A DNA stretch of 41,130 bases. Origin: an uncultured Eubacteriales bacterium. GTDB taxonomy: Bacteria; Bacillota; Clostridia; Lachnospirales; Lachnospiraceae. Each line of letters starts with the position of its first letter. The stretch's first letter is position 1. Shown here in pieces: positions 32,506 through 41,130 of this stretch. The notes beneath the pieces are model-generated. The model was not told the DNA's origin. It saw nothing but the letters and a program-made list of their open reading frames with translations, and did no database searches. Location of the stretch: positions 1 through 41,130 of the forward strand of contig CASEML010000033.1 of the NCBI GenBank assembly GCA_949289145.1. Reading direction: 5' to 3'. The position numbers and the translations under genes were made by a program.

Positions 32506-33864
32506 ATGGTAGATTTTGGACAGTGGAATGAAATTGTAGAGGGATTGGCACACTCATGTGAAGTGAATTGCCGGATTGAGCAGGAATTATACGATAAATA
32601 TGAAGTGAAAAGAGGTCTGAGAGACAAATCAGGAACAGGAGTACTTGCGGGGCTCACAAAAATTTCACATATACAGTCATTTGAAGAAAAAGACGGAAAG
32701 AAGATTCCTTGTGAGGGGAAGCTTTTATACAGGGGATATAATATTATAGATCTTGTAAAAGGCGATATTTTGGATAAAAGATTCGGATTTGAAGAAATTG
32801 CATATCTAATACTGTTTGGGGAACTTCCTAATGCAGAGCAATTAGAATGTTTTAAACATCTGCTGGCAAAAAGCAGAACATTGCCTACCAACTTTGTGAG
32901 GGACGTTATTATGAAGGCACCAAGCAAAGATATGATGAACTCTATTTCAAAAAGTGTGCTTACTCTTGCATCCTATGATGAAAGCGCTTCTGATATTTCT
33001 ATCCCAAATGTCTTGGGACAGTGTCTTATGTTGATCAGTGTATTTCCAATGTTGGCAGTATATGGATATCATGCATATAACCATTATGAAAGAGATGAAA
33101 GTTTTTATATTCATAGACCCGATGAAAATCTTTCTATGGCAGAGAATTTCCTTAGGCTGTTAAGACCGGATATGAAATATACTGCTTTAGAGGCAAGAGT
33201 CTTGGATATTGCCTTTGTACTCCATATGGAACATGGCGGTGGAAACAATTCTACCTTTACTACTCATGTGGTATCTTCTTCAGGTACGGACACTTATTCT
33301 GCCATTGCGGCGGCACTTTCTTCTTTAAAGGGACCAAAACACGGTGGAGCTAACATTAAGGTAGTAGAAATGATGAATGATCTGAAGAAAAATGTAAAGG
33401 ATTTGAAGGATGATGAGCAGATTGCAGATTATCTAAGAAAACTGTTGAACAAAGAGGCATTTGATAAGAAAGGATTAATTTATGGAATGGGGCATGCTGT
33501 ATATTCCATTTCCGATCCAAGAGCAACTATTTTCAAAGGCTTTGTAGAGCAGTTATCTGATGAAAAAGGAAGAAAAGATGAATTTGAACTGTATTCCAAA
33601 ATAGAACGTCTGGCACCACAGATTATTGGAGAAGAACGTTCCATATACAAAGGAGTCAGCGCGAATGTGGATTTTTATAGTGGGTTTGTATATAGTATGT
33701 TGGATATTCCGCTGGAATTATATACACCAATGTTTGCCATAGCAAGAATTGTGGGTTGGAGTGCTCACAGAATTGAAGAACTGGTGAATGTGGATAAAAT
33801 TATTCGCCCTGCTTATAAGAGTATTACAGAAGAAAGAGTATATCGTCCTATGGATGAACGTTAA
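32506..33864 (+). CDS. gltA: Citrate synthase (citrate/2-methylcitrate family)
   Basis: A 452-residue citrate synthase. GKLLYRGYNIIDL, FEEIAYLILFGELP, the catalytic His region LHMEHGGGNNSTFT, LKGPKHGGAN and the later GMGHAVYSISDPRA with the second catalytic His are all present, as is the Asp/Arg segment near NVDFYSGFVY. The enzyme condenses oxaloacetate and acetyl-CoA; in anaerobic Firmicutes it feeds glutamate synthesis. Of three ATGs in overlapping frames, only 32506 opens this frame, nine bases after GGA. A stand-alone gene with promoter and terminator. 2-Methylcitrate synthase activity cannot be excluded. Confidence 0.93.
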   Translation: MVDFGQWNEIVEGLAHSCEVNCRIEQELYDKYEVKRGLRDKSGTGVLAGLTKISHIQSFEEKDGKKIPCEGKLLYRGYNIIDLVKGDILDKRFGFEEIAYLILFGELPNAEQLECFKHLLAKSRTLPTNFVRDVIMKAPSKDMMNSISKSVLTLASYDESASDISIPNVLGQCLMLISVFPMLAVYGYHAYNHYERDESFYIHRPDENLSMAENFLRLLRPDMKYTALEARVLDIAFVLHMEHGGGNNSTFTTHVVSSSGTDTYSAIAAALSSLKGPKHGGANIKVVEMMNDLKKNVKDLKDDEQIADYLRKLLNKEAFDKKGLIYGMGHAVYSISDPRATIFKGFVEQLSDEKGRKDEFELYSKIERLAPQIIGEERSIYKGVSANVDFYSGFVYSMLDIPLELYTPMFAIARIVGWSAHRIEELVNVDKIIRPAYKSITEERVYRPMDER

Positions 33865-33866
33865 AT

Positions 33867-33897
33867 GAGCTGTCCCTGTTTGGGGCGCTCTTTTTTT
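33867..33897 (+). terminator. Intrinsic terminator after citrate synthase
   Basis: GAGC...CCC pairs with GGG...GCTC around a TGTTT loop, and seven T residues follow directly (33891-33897). It begins three bases after the stop codon. Confidence 0.8.
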
Positions 33898-33962
33898 GTA
33901 GACAATGCAGTGAAATAAACATCATTTGAGAATTAATGTCGAAAAATGTAAAGTGAAACTTG

Positions 33963-33991
33963 TTGACTAATTTAATGAAAAAATGCATACT
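33963..33991 (+). promoter_or_regulatory. Promoter of the hybrid histidine kinase gene
   Basis: TTGACT (33963-33968), 17 bases, CATACT (33986-33991). A plausible but not strong sigma-A match, 40 bases ahead of the GTG start. Confidence 0.45.
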
Positions 33992-34030
33992 TTGTAGTTG
34001 TGAATTAAAAAAATAAGGCGGTGTCTATAC

Positions 34031-36196
34031 GTGAAAAATAAAATAATTACAAAAGAATGGAAAGGTATTATCTTCTTAATGGCAGTATGCGTTCTATTTA
34101 CTATAATTCTTTTGTATGAAATCGGACAGCAGGCAAGTGAAAGTATGCAGGAAGAAACGGCAGCACACATTATCGAAATAACAGAGCAGGTGAAAACACA
34201 TATTGACTTGAGGACAAAGATAAGCTGGAACATGATTCAAAATGTGGAGGAAATGTTAGCATTAACAAAAGAATCATCAGACAGTAATGTATCGGAGTAT
34301 TTAGAGTATGAGAAAAGCATTTGGGGATTTCAGAAAATGTTCCTTATGTCAAAGGAATATACATATTATAACGAAAAAGAAGAATTTCATACATTTTCTA
34401 TAGACAAAAATTTATATGCCAGAATGTTGCGGGGAGAGTGTATCAATACCATAAAAACCAATCAGCAGGGAAACGATGTAATTTACTATATGCGTACGGT
34501 GAATCCGGTGAAATATAAAGACATTACCGTGTCTTCTGTGGGCGTTTCTTATAAGGTGGAAGATTTGTTAAGAGAGATAAATATTCGCGCTCTAGAGAAA
34601 GAGGGGGAATGTTATTTAATTGATCCTCAGGGACAGACGATTGTTTACACAAACAATAATACCACTGGAACTGACGATGACATTACAGAAACGCTAACGC
34701 AGGTAATAGGAGAAAATCAGGAAAAAAGTATTGAGTATTTGCAGGAGATGATTTTACGCAGAAAGTCAGAAGCAGTGTATCTTTCCACGAAGCAGGGGAA
34801 ATCTCTTGTTATCAGTGTTCCAATGGAAGAAAATGACTGGATTTTATTTACTGTAATTCCGGAAAAAACTTTAAATGATGATGTATATGCGTTTGTGAGA
34901 AAGATTGTGTTTAGTGCATTAGCTATCATTGGAATTATGGTAACTATATGCATTAAGATGTGTAAGCTGTACGGCAAAGAAATAGTACAGAAAAAGGGAG
35001 AGGAAACTTTAAAATATTTAGAACAGGCATTGGAGGCGGCCCAGCACTCAGAAAAGGTAAAAAGCCGTTTCTTAGTCAGTATGTCACATGACATTAGAAC
35101 TCCAATGAATGGAATTATGGGAATGAGTATGTTAGCTAAAGCTAACATCCAAAACAAAGGCAAAGTAGAGTATTGCCTGAACAAAATCGATGTGTTGGCA
35201 AATCATTTGGTTCAGCTAGTTAACGATGTATTGGATATTTCACAGATGGAGAGCGAAAAATTTCATTTGAATAACAAAAAAATCTGTCTTATGCATATTT
35301 TAAATGAAGTGGTAGAATTGACCAAGATTCAAAGTGAGGATAAGAACCAGAACTTTCATGTGGATATTGATGAACGTTTAAATTTGGAAGTTTGGGCAGA
35401 TTGCGTAGGAATTAAGAAAATATTACTGAATGTGTTGTCTAATGCAGTAAAATATACGGATCAGGGAGGTGATATCTGGTTTCGTGCAAGTGTGGTAAAA
35501 TATAGTAATAAATTTGCAACGGTTATGTTTGTAATACAAGATACTGGGAAAGGAATGGAAAAGGCATACATAAACAGGATTTTTGATGCATTTACAAGAG
35601 AAGACAAGGAGGAAGTGAAAATTATTGAGGGCAGTGGTCTTGGAATGGCAATTACAAAACAACTGGTGGAGGTTATGAACGGTGTCATTTATGTGGAAAG
35701 TGAAGTCGGTGTTGGAAGCCGTTTTACCATTGAACTGCCATTTAAGAGAGGACAGGCAGAAGAAGTAATAGATATAGAGCCGGAAGAAGATAAATCAAAT
35801 TTCACATATCAATATAAAAAAATTCTTTTGGTAGAAGATAATTCTTTGAATGCAGAAATTATGAAGGAAATTCTGAGTATGGCAGGTGCAGTGGTAGAAA
35901 TTGCTTCGAATGGAAAGGCGGCGGTCGAAGTTTTTGAAGAAAGTTCTGAGAATTATTATGATTACATACTGATGGATATTCAAATGCCGGTAATGGACGG
36001 ATATAGTGCGGCAAGAAAAATCCGTAATTTAGAAAGAACAGACGCAAAAAAAGTTATTATTCTTGCTATGACAGCTCATGCATTTATGGAGGATATTGAA
36101 AAGGCGAAAGAGGCAGGAATGGATGGACATGTGTCAAAACCCATTGATATGAAAATCTTATCAAAAAAATTGGAAGAGTTAGAACAATTAAAATGA
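34031..36196 (+). CDS. Membrane-bound hybrid sensor histidine kinase
   Basis: A 721-residue hybrid kinase. One membrane helix at about 12-30, an extracytoplasmic region to about 288 that looks like a dCACHE sensor (paired segments with YYNEKEEFHTFSIDK and CYLIDPQGQTIVYTN), a second helix at about 290-310, then HisKA with the phosphoacceptor His353 (SMSHDIRTPMNG), an ATPase domain (NVLSNAVKYT, DTGKGM, GSGLGMAI) and a C-terminal receiver with Asp649 in LMDIQMPVMDG and the VSKPID lysine. GTG is the start, with AAGGCGG nine bases ahead. No separate response regulator or phosphotransfer gene is adjacent, so the output is elsewhere. A ligand cannot be deduced. Confidence 0.92.
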   Translation: MKNKIITKEWKGIIFLMAVCVLFTIILLYEIGQQASESMQEETAAHIIEITEQVKTHIDLRTKISWNMIQNVEEMLALTKESSDSNVSEYLEYEKSIWGFQKMFLMSKEYTYYNEKEEFHTFSIDKNLYARMLRGECINTIKTNQQGNDVIYYMRTVNPVKYKDITVSSVGVSYKVEDLLREINIRALEKEGECYLIDPQGQTIVYTNNNTTGTDDDITETLTQVIGENQEKSIEYLQEMILRRKSEAVYLSTKQGKSLVISVPMEENDWILFTVIPEKTLNDDVYAFVRKIVFSALAIIGIMVTICIKMCKLYGKEIVQKKGEETLKYLEQALEAAQHSEKVKSRFLVSMSHDIRTPMNGIMGMSMLAKANIQNKGKVEYCLNKIDVLANHLVQLVNDVLDISQMESEKFHLNNKKICLMHILNEVVELTKIQSEDKNQNFHVDIDERLNLEVWADCVGIKKILLNVLSNAVKYTDQGGDIWFRASVVKYSNKFATVMFVIQDTGKGMEKAYINRIFDAFTREDKEEVKIIEGSGLGMAITKQLVEVMNGVIYVESEVGVGSRFTIELPFKRGQAEEVIDIEPEEDKSNFTYQYKKILLVEDNSLNAEIMKEILSMAGAVVEIASNGKAAVEVFEESSENYYDYILMDIQMPVMDGYSAARKIRNLERTDAKKVIILAMTAHAFMEDIEKAKEAGMDGHVSKPIDMKILSKKLEELEQLK

Positions 36197-36242
36197 AATT
36201 GTAAAAATCAGATGAAATAAAAATAAAAATACTGAAATTCTA

Positions 36243-36270
36243 TTGACAGAAATAAATAATCTACTATAAT
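36243..36270 (+). promoter_or_regulatory. Promoter of the marR-ABC operon
   Basis: TTGACA at 36243-36248 and TATAAT at 36265-36270 with a 16-base spacer. The -10 box touches the left arm of the palindrome at 36269-36305. Confidence 0.65.
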
Positions 36271-36314
36271 ACTTGATATACTCAATTATTGAGTAAGTCA
36301 AGTATTTTTGTTTT
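36269..36314 (+). promoter_or_regulatory. Nested palindrome: MarR operator and terminator-like hairpin
   Basis: An inner repeat CTCAAT-T-ATTGAG (36281-36293) is nested in outer arms ATACTTGA (36269-36276) and TCAAGTAT (36298-36305), all centred exactly on 36287. As DNA it fits a MarR dimer site overlapping the transcription start, so the downstream regulator probably represses itself and the exporter. As RNA it makes a long stem followed by TTTTGTTTT, which would end transcripts from the kinase gene. Confidence 0.65.
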
Positions 36315-36370
36315 GAGAGAAAGGAGAACATCTAAATTTTCTATGGTAAAAGCAGTCTGGAGGTGAAATG

Positions 36371-36826
36371 ATGTGCTCAGAGGCAAATGAGTGTATGGAA
36401 GTGCTGAATAAGATACGATTGCTAGGGAAGAGGCAGACAAAATGTCACACTTTGGCAATGGCAGAGTTTTTTGTATTGGTGGAAATTGAAGGAATTTCAA
36501 AGGAAAGAGAAGAATGTGGCATTACCAGCAGCGAATTGGCAGAGCGGATGGAGCAGACAGTATCTTCCGTATCAAAGATGATTAAGAATTTGGAAGAAAA
36601 GCAATATGTTATGCGAAGTCCTTCGCCAAAGGATAGGAGAGTATACTATATTTCCGTGACAGAAAAAGGCAGGGAAACTATAAAACAAGTCAGGGATAAA
36701 CAAGAAAAAATACTGCAGTATACCTCCGACAAGATGGGAGAGAGAGATATGCGGGAATTTAAACGTCTGCTAAAAAAATGGTATAGTAATTTAAAAACGG
36801 GAATGGAGGAAACATGGGATGATTAA
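36371..36826 (+). CDS. MarR-family transcriptional repressor
   Basis: A 151-residue winged-helix regulator. ITSSELAERMEQTVSSVSKMIKNLEEKQYV forms the DNA-binding helices, in pieces, and SPKDRRVYYISVTEKG the wing with the conserved Asp-Arg-Arg. It is the first gene of an operon with two ABC exporter genes and overlaps the next by eight bases, an arrangement common for drug-inducible pumps. A nested palindrome at its promoter is the likely operator. ATG 36371 is preferred over 36368 because GGAGG ends seven bases before it. The inducer is unknown. Confidence 0.92.
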   Translation: MCSEANECMEVLNKIRLLGKRQTKCHTLAMAEFFVLVEIEGISKEREECGITSSELAERMEQTVSSVSKMIKNLEEKQYVMRSPSPKDRRVYYISVTEKGRETIKQVRDKQEKILQYTSDKMGERDMREFKRLLKKWYSNLKTGMEETWDD

Positions 36827-39017
36827 AATTCTCAAATTTGCAAAAAAATCATGGTACTGGATTGTGCTGATTATTGCATTGCTGTTTATACAGGCGGTAT
36901 GTGATCTGTCATTGCCGCAGTATACATCAGATATCGTAGATGTTGGTATTCAGAACGGCGGAATCAGTGAAAGTATTCCAAAAGCCATGACGGAAACAAC
37001 ATACAATGAAATAAAACTTTTTATGGAAGATGAAACGCAATTAGATCATTATTATGATTATTTGGATTATGCACAGGTTGACGAAGTACAGAAGGAAGAA
37101 TATCTAGAAGAGTATCCGGAATGGAAACATGAAAATATCTATGTACTGAACTTTGATCCGGAAGAAGAAACAGAAAAAGAAGAAGAACTTAGCGAATTGC
37201 TCCAGATTCCGGCAGCGATGTACTCTATGTTGGATCAGGAAACGAAAGAGTCCTTGCCACTTCTTCCAAAAGAAGTGAGAATGAACATGGTAAGCAGTGC
37301 AGAAGAACAATTATCCCAAATGGAGGGGCTGGTAGGAGATTCTGTTTCCGTATCATTTGTAAAAGCAGCCTATGAAGAATTGGGAATGGATATGGAAAAA
37401 ATACAGATGGATTATTTGATCCATATAGGTGTAAAAATGTTATTATTAGCATTTCTGGGAATGATAGTTGCAATTACGGTAACATTGATTGCTTCTAGAG
37501 TTGCAGCTGACACCAGTAAAAGTCTGCGTGATAAAACCTTTGAGAAGGTCGTAGGATTCTCTACGGCAGAAATGAACAATTTTTCTACAGCGTCACTGAT
37601 TACTAGATGTACCAATGATATCCAGCAGATACAGCTGGTTTTTGTAATGCTGCTTCGTATCGTTGCATATGCACCGATTCTAGGTATCGGAGGTTTGATT
37701 AAAGTGCTCCGCACCACACCATCTATGGCATGGATTATCGGAGTTGCGGTGCTTGCAATTATATGCCTTGTTATTATATTAATGGCGGTGGCAATGCCTA
37801 AATTTAAGAAAATGCAGGTATTAGTGGATAAATTGAATCTGGTATCCAGAGAGATTCTAACGGGTATTCCAGTTGTCAGAGCATTCAGCCGAGAAAAACA
37901 TGAAGAAAAAAGATTTGATGAAGCCAATCGCAATTTAATGAAAACACAGTTGTTCACCAATCGTGCTATGGCATTGATGATGCCCACTATGATGTTGATC
38001 ATGAATGGAATCACAGTGTTGATTATTTGGATAGGTGCTCATGGAATAGATACGGGAGATTTGCAGGTGGGTGATATGATGGCATTTATCACTTATACTA
38101 TGCAGATTGTAATGGCATTCTTAATGATTACCATTGTATCTGTTATGATTCCGAGAGCCGCAGTGGCAGCGGGACGTGTGGATGAAGTTTTAAACAGCAA
38201 GACCTTAATTATCGATCCAGAAATGGAAAAAACACCAGATGTAAGTTTAGGTACTGTAAAATTTGATCATGTAAGCTTTAAATATCCTGGAGCAGAAGAA
38301 AACGTTTTAAGCGACATTAATTTTACGGCAAAGCCGGGAGAGACCACTGCAATTATCGGAAGTACAGGTTCTGGAAAATCCACCTTGGTAAATTTGCTGC
38401 CTAGATTGTATGATGTAACGGAAGGTGCCATTGAGATTGACGGAATCAATATCAAAGACATGAAACTGAAAAAACTGCGTAATATGATTGGGTTTGTACC
38501 TCAAAAGGGAATTTTATTCTCAGGAACCATTGATTCTAATTTAAGATTTGGAGCAAAGAATTCCAGTAAGGAAAATATTGAAAGTGCAGCAGTGACAGCG
38601 CAGGCAATGGAATTTATAACAGCAAAGCCAGAACAGTTTAATTCTCCTATTTCACAGGGCGGTGCTAATGTATCTGGAGGACAAAAACAGCGTCTTTCCA
38701 TTGCAAGAGCCATTGCAAAGAATCCTAAGATTTATGTATTTGATGACAGTTTTTCTGCATTGGATTACAAGACCGATGTAGCGGTGAGAAAGGCACTTCA
38801 CGAGAAAGTGAAGAATGATGTGGTTATTATCGTGGCCCAGAGAATCAGTACGATTATACATGCGGAAAAAATTATCGTGTTAGATGAGGGAAAAGTAGTA
38901 GGTATGGGAACCCATGAAGAATTGCTGAAAGATAATGAAGTATATCGTCAGATTGCAATGAGCCAGTTGTCTGAAAAAGAGCTGGGGATTACAGAAGACA
39001 GAAAGGAGGAAAAATAA
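36819..39017 (+). CDS. Multidrug-type ABC exporter half with degenerate ATP site
   Basis: A 732-residue permease-ATPase. Between the first and second membrane helices lies an acidic extracytoplasmic insert of about 150 residues (about 50-205), which explains the unusual length. The ATPase has GSTGSGKST, signature VSGGQKQRLSIARA, a Walker B ending VFDDSFSALD, where the catalytic Glu is replaced by Asp, and AQRIST, where the H-loop His is Gln. Such a half forms the degenerate site of heterodimeric exporters like BmrCD or TM287/288. Its canonical partner follows with a one-base overlap. Likely drug or lipid export; no evidence ties it to the siderophore. Confidence 0.9.
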   Translation: MIKILKFAKKSWYWIVLIIALLFIQAVCDLSLPQYTSDIVDVGIQNGGISESIPKAMTETTYNEIKLFMEDETQLDHYYDYLDYAQVDEVQKEEYLEEYPEWKHENIYVLNFDPEEETEKEEELSELLQIPAAMYSMLDQETKESLPLLPKEVRMNMVSSAEEQLSQMEGLVGDSVSVSFVKAAYEELGMDMEKIQMDYLIHIGVKMLLLAFLGMIVAITVTLIASRVAADTSKSLRDKTFEKVVGFSTAEMNNFSTASLITRCTNDIQQIQLVFVMLLRIVAYAPILGIGGLIKVLRTTPSMAWIIGVAVLAIICLVIILMAVAMPKFKKMQVLVDKLNLVSREILTGIPVVRAFSREKHEEKRFDEANRNLMKTQLFTNRAMALMMPTMMLIMNGITVLIIWIGAHGIDTGDLQVGDMMAFITYTMQIVMAFLMITIVSVMIPRAAVAAGRVDEVLNSKTLIIDPEMEKTPDVSLGTVKFDHVSFKYPGAEENVLSDINFTAKPGETTAIIGSTGSGKSTLVNLLPRLYDVTEGAIEIDGINIKDMKLKKLRNMIGFVPQKGILFSGTIDSNLRFGAKNSSKENIESAAVTAQAMEFITAKPEQFNSPISQGGANVSGGQKQRLSIARAIAKNPKIYVFDDSFSALDYKTDVAVRKALHEKVKNDVVIIVAQRISTIIHAEKIIVLDEGKVVGMGTHEELLKDNEVYRQIAMSQLSEKELGITEDRKEEK

Positions 39018-40891
39018 TGGAAGAACAGAAAACTCCCAAAAAACTTGGTGGACCTATGGGAAGAGGCCAAATGGCAGGCGGTGAAAAACCAAAGGAATTT
39101 AAAAAGACGTTAGGGAAGCTGATAAAATATTTGAGTAAGTATCATGCAGCAATTATTATTGTTATGATCTTTACCGTTGGAAGTACGGTGTTTAATGTAA
39201 TTGGACCAAAGATACTTGGAAAGGCAACCACAGAAATATTCAATGGTCTGATAAGTAAGATTGGCGGTGGTGCCGGAATAGACTTTACAAAAATTGGAAA
39301 AATTTTGATCATTTTACTTGGTCTGTATGGATTGAGTACACTTTTTGGGTATGTGCAGGGCTTTGTCATGAGCGGTATATCCCAAAAGATGTCGTATAAG
39401 CTGAGAAAAGAACTATCAGAAAAATTAAATCGTCTCCCAATGAGTTATTATGACAAAAGGACATATGGTGAAGTATTATCCAGAATCACCAACGATGTGG
39501 ATACTTTGGGCATGAGCCTGAACCAGTCAGTCACACAGCTGATTACTTCTGTAGCAACCATTGTGGGAGTGCTTATCATGATGTTGACCATCAGCCCATT
39601 GATGACTGTGATTGCTCTGCTGATTCTTCCGGTTTCAGCGGGTTTGATTTCTGTGATTGTAAAACATTCCCAGAAATACTTTAAACAGCAGCAGGAATAT
39701 TTAGGCCATGTAAATGGTCAAATTGAGGAAGTATTTGGCGGACATAATGTGGTGAAACTGTTTAATAAAGAAGAAGATGTGATAGACCAATTTAAAAAGA
39801 CAAATGAAGTTCTTTACCATTCTGCATGGAAGTCACAGTTTTTCTCAGGAATGACCCAGCCTATGATGCAGTTTGTAGGAAACCTTGGTTATGTGGCAGT
39901 GGCAGTTATGGGGGGTTACCTGAATATAAAGAAAGTAATTGAGGTAGGGGACATTCAGTCTTTTATCCAGTATGTAAGACAGTTTACCCAGCCTATTACC
40001 CAGATTGCACAGGTATCTAATATGCTGCAGTCTACATTAGCAGCAGCAGAAAGAGTATTTGAGTTCTTAGAAGAAGAGGAAGAAGAACAGACTACAGACC
40101 ACCATGCAATGATAGTCGAAAATGGAAAAGAAAGAAAGGTGACACCGGCAGATTTGGTGGGAAATGTTACCTTTGACCATATAAAATTTGGATATACGCC
40201 GGATAAAATTATTGTGCAGGACTTTAGTGCAGAAGTAAAATCGGGACAGAAAATAGCTATTGTAGGACCTACAGGTGCAGGAAAAACAACGATTGTAAAG
40301 CTGTTGATGAGATTTTACGATTTGAACAGCGGAGCCATTAAAATAGATGGTTATAATATCAATTCCTTTGACCGCAGTGAGTTAAGGGAAGCTTTCGGCA
40401 TGGTGCTGCAGGAAACATGGCTGTTTAAGGGAAGTATTATGGAAAATATCCGATACGGCAGATTAGATGCCACAGATGAAGAAGTGATTGAAGCAGCAAA
40501 AGCGGCTCATGCACATCACTTTATCCAGTCCCTTCCGGGAGGATATCAGATGGAACTTAATGAGGACGCTTCCAATATTTCACAGGGACAGAAACAGCTC
40601 TTAACCATAGCTAGAGCTATTTTGGCAGACAACAAGCTGCTTATTCTGGATGAGGCCACCAGCTCTGTGGATACTCGTACCGAAGAACAGATTCAGAAAG
40701 CTATGGATAATCTAATGAAAGGAAGAACCAGCTTTGTAATAGCTCACAGACTTTCCACCATCAAAGATGCAGATTTAATTCTTGTGTTAAAGGATGGAGA
40801 TGTAATTGAACAGGGAAATCATAAAGAATTGTTAGCAAAGAATGGGTTCTATGCCAATTTATACAATTCGCAGTTCGAGCAGACTGCATAA
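39017..40891 (+). CDS. Multidrug-type ABC exporter half with canonical ATP site
   Basis: A 624-residue permease-ATPase. The N-terminal 40 residues are cytosolic and Gly/Lys rich, followed by six membrane helices, then an ATPase with GPTGAGKTT, the signature ISQGQKQLLTIARA, Walker B LLILDEATSSVD and IAHRLST. Here Glu and His of the catalytic site are intact, which complements the degenerate upstream half. An acidic linker (EEEEEEQTTD) joins the domains. Last gene of the MarR operon; an insertion sequence end seems to begin six bases after its stop codon. Confidence 0.9.
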   Translation: MEEQKTPKKLGGPMGRGQMAGGEKPKEFKKTLGKLIKYLSKYHAAIIIVMIFTVGSTVFNVIGPKILGKATTEIFNGLISKIGGGAGIDFTKIGKILIILLGLYGLSTLFGYVQGFVMSGISQKMSYKLRKELSEKLNRLPMSYYDKRTYGEVLSRITNDVDTLGMSLNQSVTQLITSVATIVGVLIMMLTISPLMTVIALLILPVSAGLISVIVKHSQKYFKQQQEYLGHVNGQIEEVFGGHNVVKLFNKEEDVIDQFKKTNEVLYHSAWKSQFFSGMTQPMMQFVGNLGYVAVAVMGGYLNIKKVIEVGDIQSFIQYVRQFTQPITQIAQVSNMLQSTLAAAERVFEFLEEEEEEQTTDHHAMIVENGKERKVTPADLVGNVTFDHIKFGYTPDKIIVQDFSAEVKSGQKIAIVGPTGAGKTTIVKLLMRFYDLNSGAIKIDGYNINSFDRSELREAFGMVLQETWLFKGSIMENIRYGRLDATDEEVIEAAKAAHAHHFIQSLPGGYQMELNEDASNISQGQKQLLTIARAILADNKLLILDEATSSVDTRTEEQIQKAMDNLMKGRTSFVIAHRLSTIKDADLILVLKDGDVIEQGNHKELLAKNGFYANLYNSQFEQTA

Positions 40892-40925
40892 GCAAAGGGG
40901 CTGTCGGGAAATAGACAGTTCTAAA

Positions 40926-40965
40926 CAGGGGAAGGCGTGACTCATGTGAGTCACGCCTTCCCCTG
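40926..40965. repeat. Perfect 40-bp palindrome
   Basis: Two 19-base arms, starting CAGGGGAAGGCGTGACTCA, surround a TG centre without mismatch. No U-tract follows on either strand, so it is not a standard terminator, although it may still stop transcription leaving the exporter operon or shield the insertion sequence from outside transcription. Confidence 0.8.
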
Positions 40966-41041
40966 AAATTTATCCATAAAAAAAGAGACAGATGGCTAAA
41001 CGATAACCATCTTTCTCTCCGTTCCATGTTATAATGGAACT

Positions 41042-41130
41042 ATGCTAACCAAGGAATATTATAACGACTTTTTTGAAATTGGGCAACAGAAAATTAACTT
41101 CAGTTTCTTCGAATTGAATTTACCCGATGA
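41042..41130 (+). CDS. 5' part of a gene cut by the window end, probable transposase
   Basis: An ATG-initiated frame of 29 complete codons, MLTKEYYNDFFEIGQQ through FFELNLPD, is open to the window edge. The short leader, the position just inside a putative insertion-sequence end and a tail reminiscent of the LPEDHL region near the start of IS1182-type transposases point to a transposase. There is only a GGA before the ATG and no clear ribosome site; the ATG directly follows a short inverted repeat. The identification is weak. Confidence 0.4.
   Translation, partial: MLTKEYYNDFFEIGQQKINFSFFELNLPD

Larger units (their letters stand above)
40897..41130 (+). mobile_element. Probable left end of an insertion sequence (IS1182-like)
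   Basis: GGGGCTGTCGGGAAAT at 40897 resembles terminal repeats starting GGGGCTGTC known from IS1182-type elements. It is followed by several inverted repeats (40926-40965; 40985-40995 with 41007-41017; 41021-41027 with 41034-41040) and a reading frame running off the window. The right end lies outside, so the element and its family stay tentative. Confidence 0.4.

Noticed and set aside
36819-40891. MarR-linked ABC pair as part of the siderophore system
   Set aside because: It is 7 kb away with housekeeping genes between, has its own regulator and operator, lacks the iron-box-like palindrome and has the degenerate/canonical pairing of drug exporters.

Overview
The window looks like a chromosomal segment of a low-GC, anaerobic Firmicute, most likely a Lachnospiraceae relative (Blautia/Dorea/Roseburia type). 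The pointers are AT-rich codon use, strong AGGAGG ribosome sites, housekeeping genes of clostridial type and an IS200/IS605-like end at the left border. The taxon is inferred from style only.

Left flank (1-2516): the structured right end of an IS200/IS605-type element, then cysK, a LysR regulator and an Rrf2 regulator in one tight operon for cysteine supply. Centre (2517-29318): a siderophore-type nonribosomal peptide locus. An AraC regulator is followed by a roughly 24-kb run of 14 same-strand genes, mostly overlapping or a few bases apart. They encode a YbtP/YbtQ-like ABC pair, a complete ECF transporter (S, T, double-ATPase A), a thioesterase, a PchE-like NRPS (carrier-Cy-A-carrier), a PchF-like NRPS (docking-Cy-A with inserted methyltransferase-like domain-carrier-TE), an NAD(P)-dependent reductase, a second thioesterase, an aryl-acid adenylating enzyme, a free-standing Cy-like protein, a free-standing carrier protein and a third NRPS (Cy-like-A-carrier). 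A Sfp-type phosphopantetheinyl transferase faces this operon. Beyond it lies a broken salicylate synthase. Right flank (29494-41130): metY, aspartokinase, citrate synthase, a hybrid histidine kinase, and a MarR regulator with a heterodimeric ABC exporter, ending in what looks like the left end of another insertion sequence.

The biosynthetic logic is that of pyochelin, yersiniabactin and streptococcal equibactin. An aryl acid is adenylated and loaded on a carrier, cysteines are condensed and cyclised to thiazolines by Cy domains, one ring is probably reduced, and a thioesterase releases the product. Both main A domains carry a cysteine-type pocket code, which fits the location between two cysteine-synthesis loci (cysK and metY). 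Unusual points are the decayed salicylate synthase next to an intact but atypical aryl-AMP ligase, two thioesterases with Cys in place of the catalytic Ser, an additional set of Cy-like, carrier and NRPS genes beyond the pyochelin-type core, and a saccharopine-dehydrogenase-like protein where a YbtU/PchG reductase would be expected.

Two regulatory circuits can be read from the DNA. A 16-bp palindrome (GTTAG-N6-CTAAC type) sits just downstream of the predicted -10 box of the araC, transporter/NRPS and phosphopantetheinyl transferase promoters and may be the operator of an iron-responsive repressor. A second motif (CCTAT-N7-ATAGG followed by RATTAA) lies at both the cysK and metY promoters and may be the target of the Rrf2 protein encoded beside cysK.
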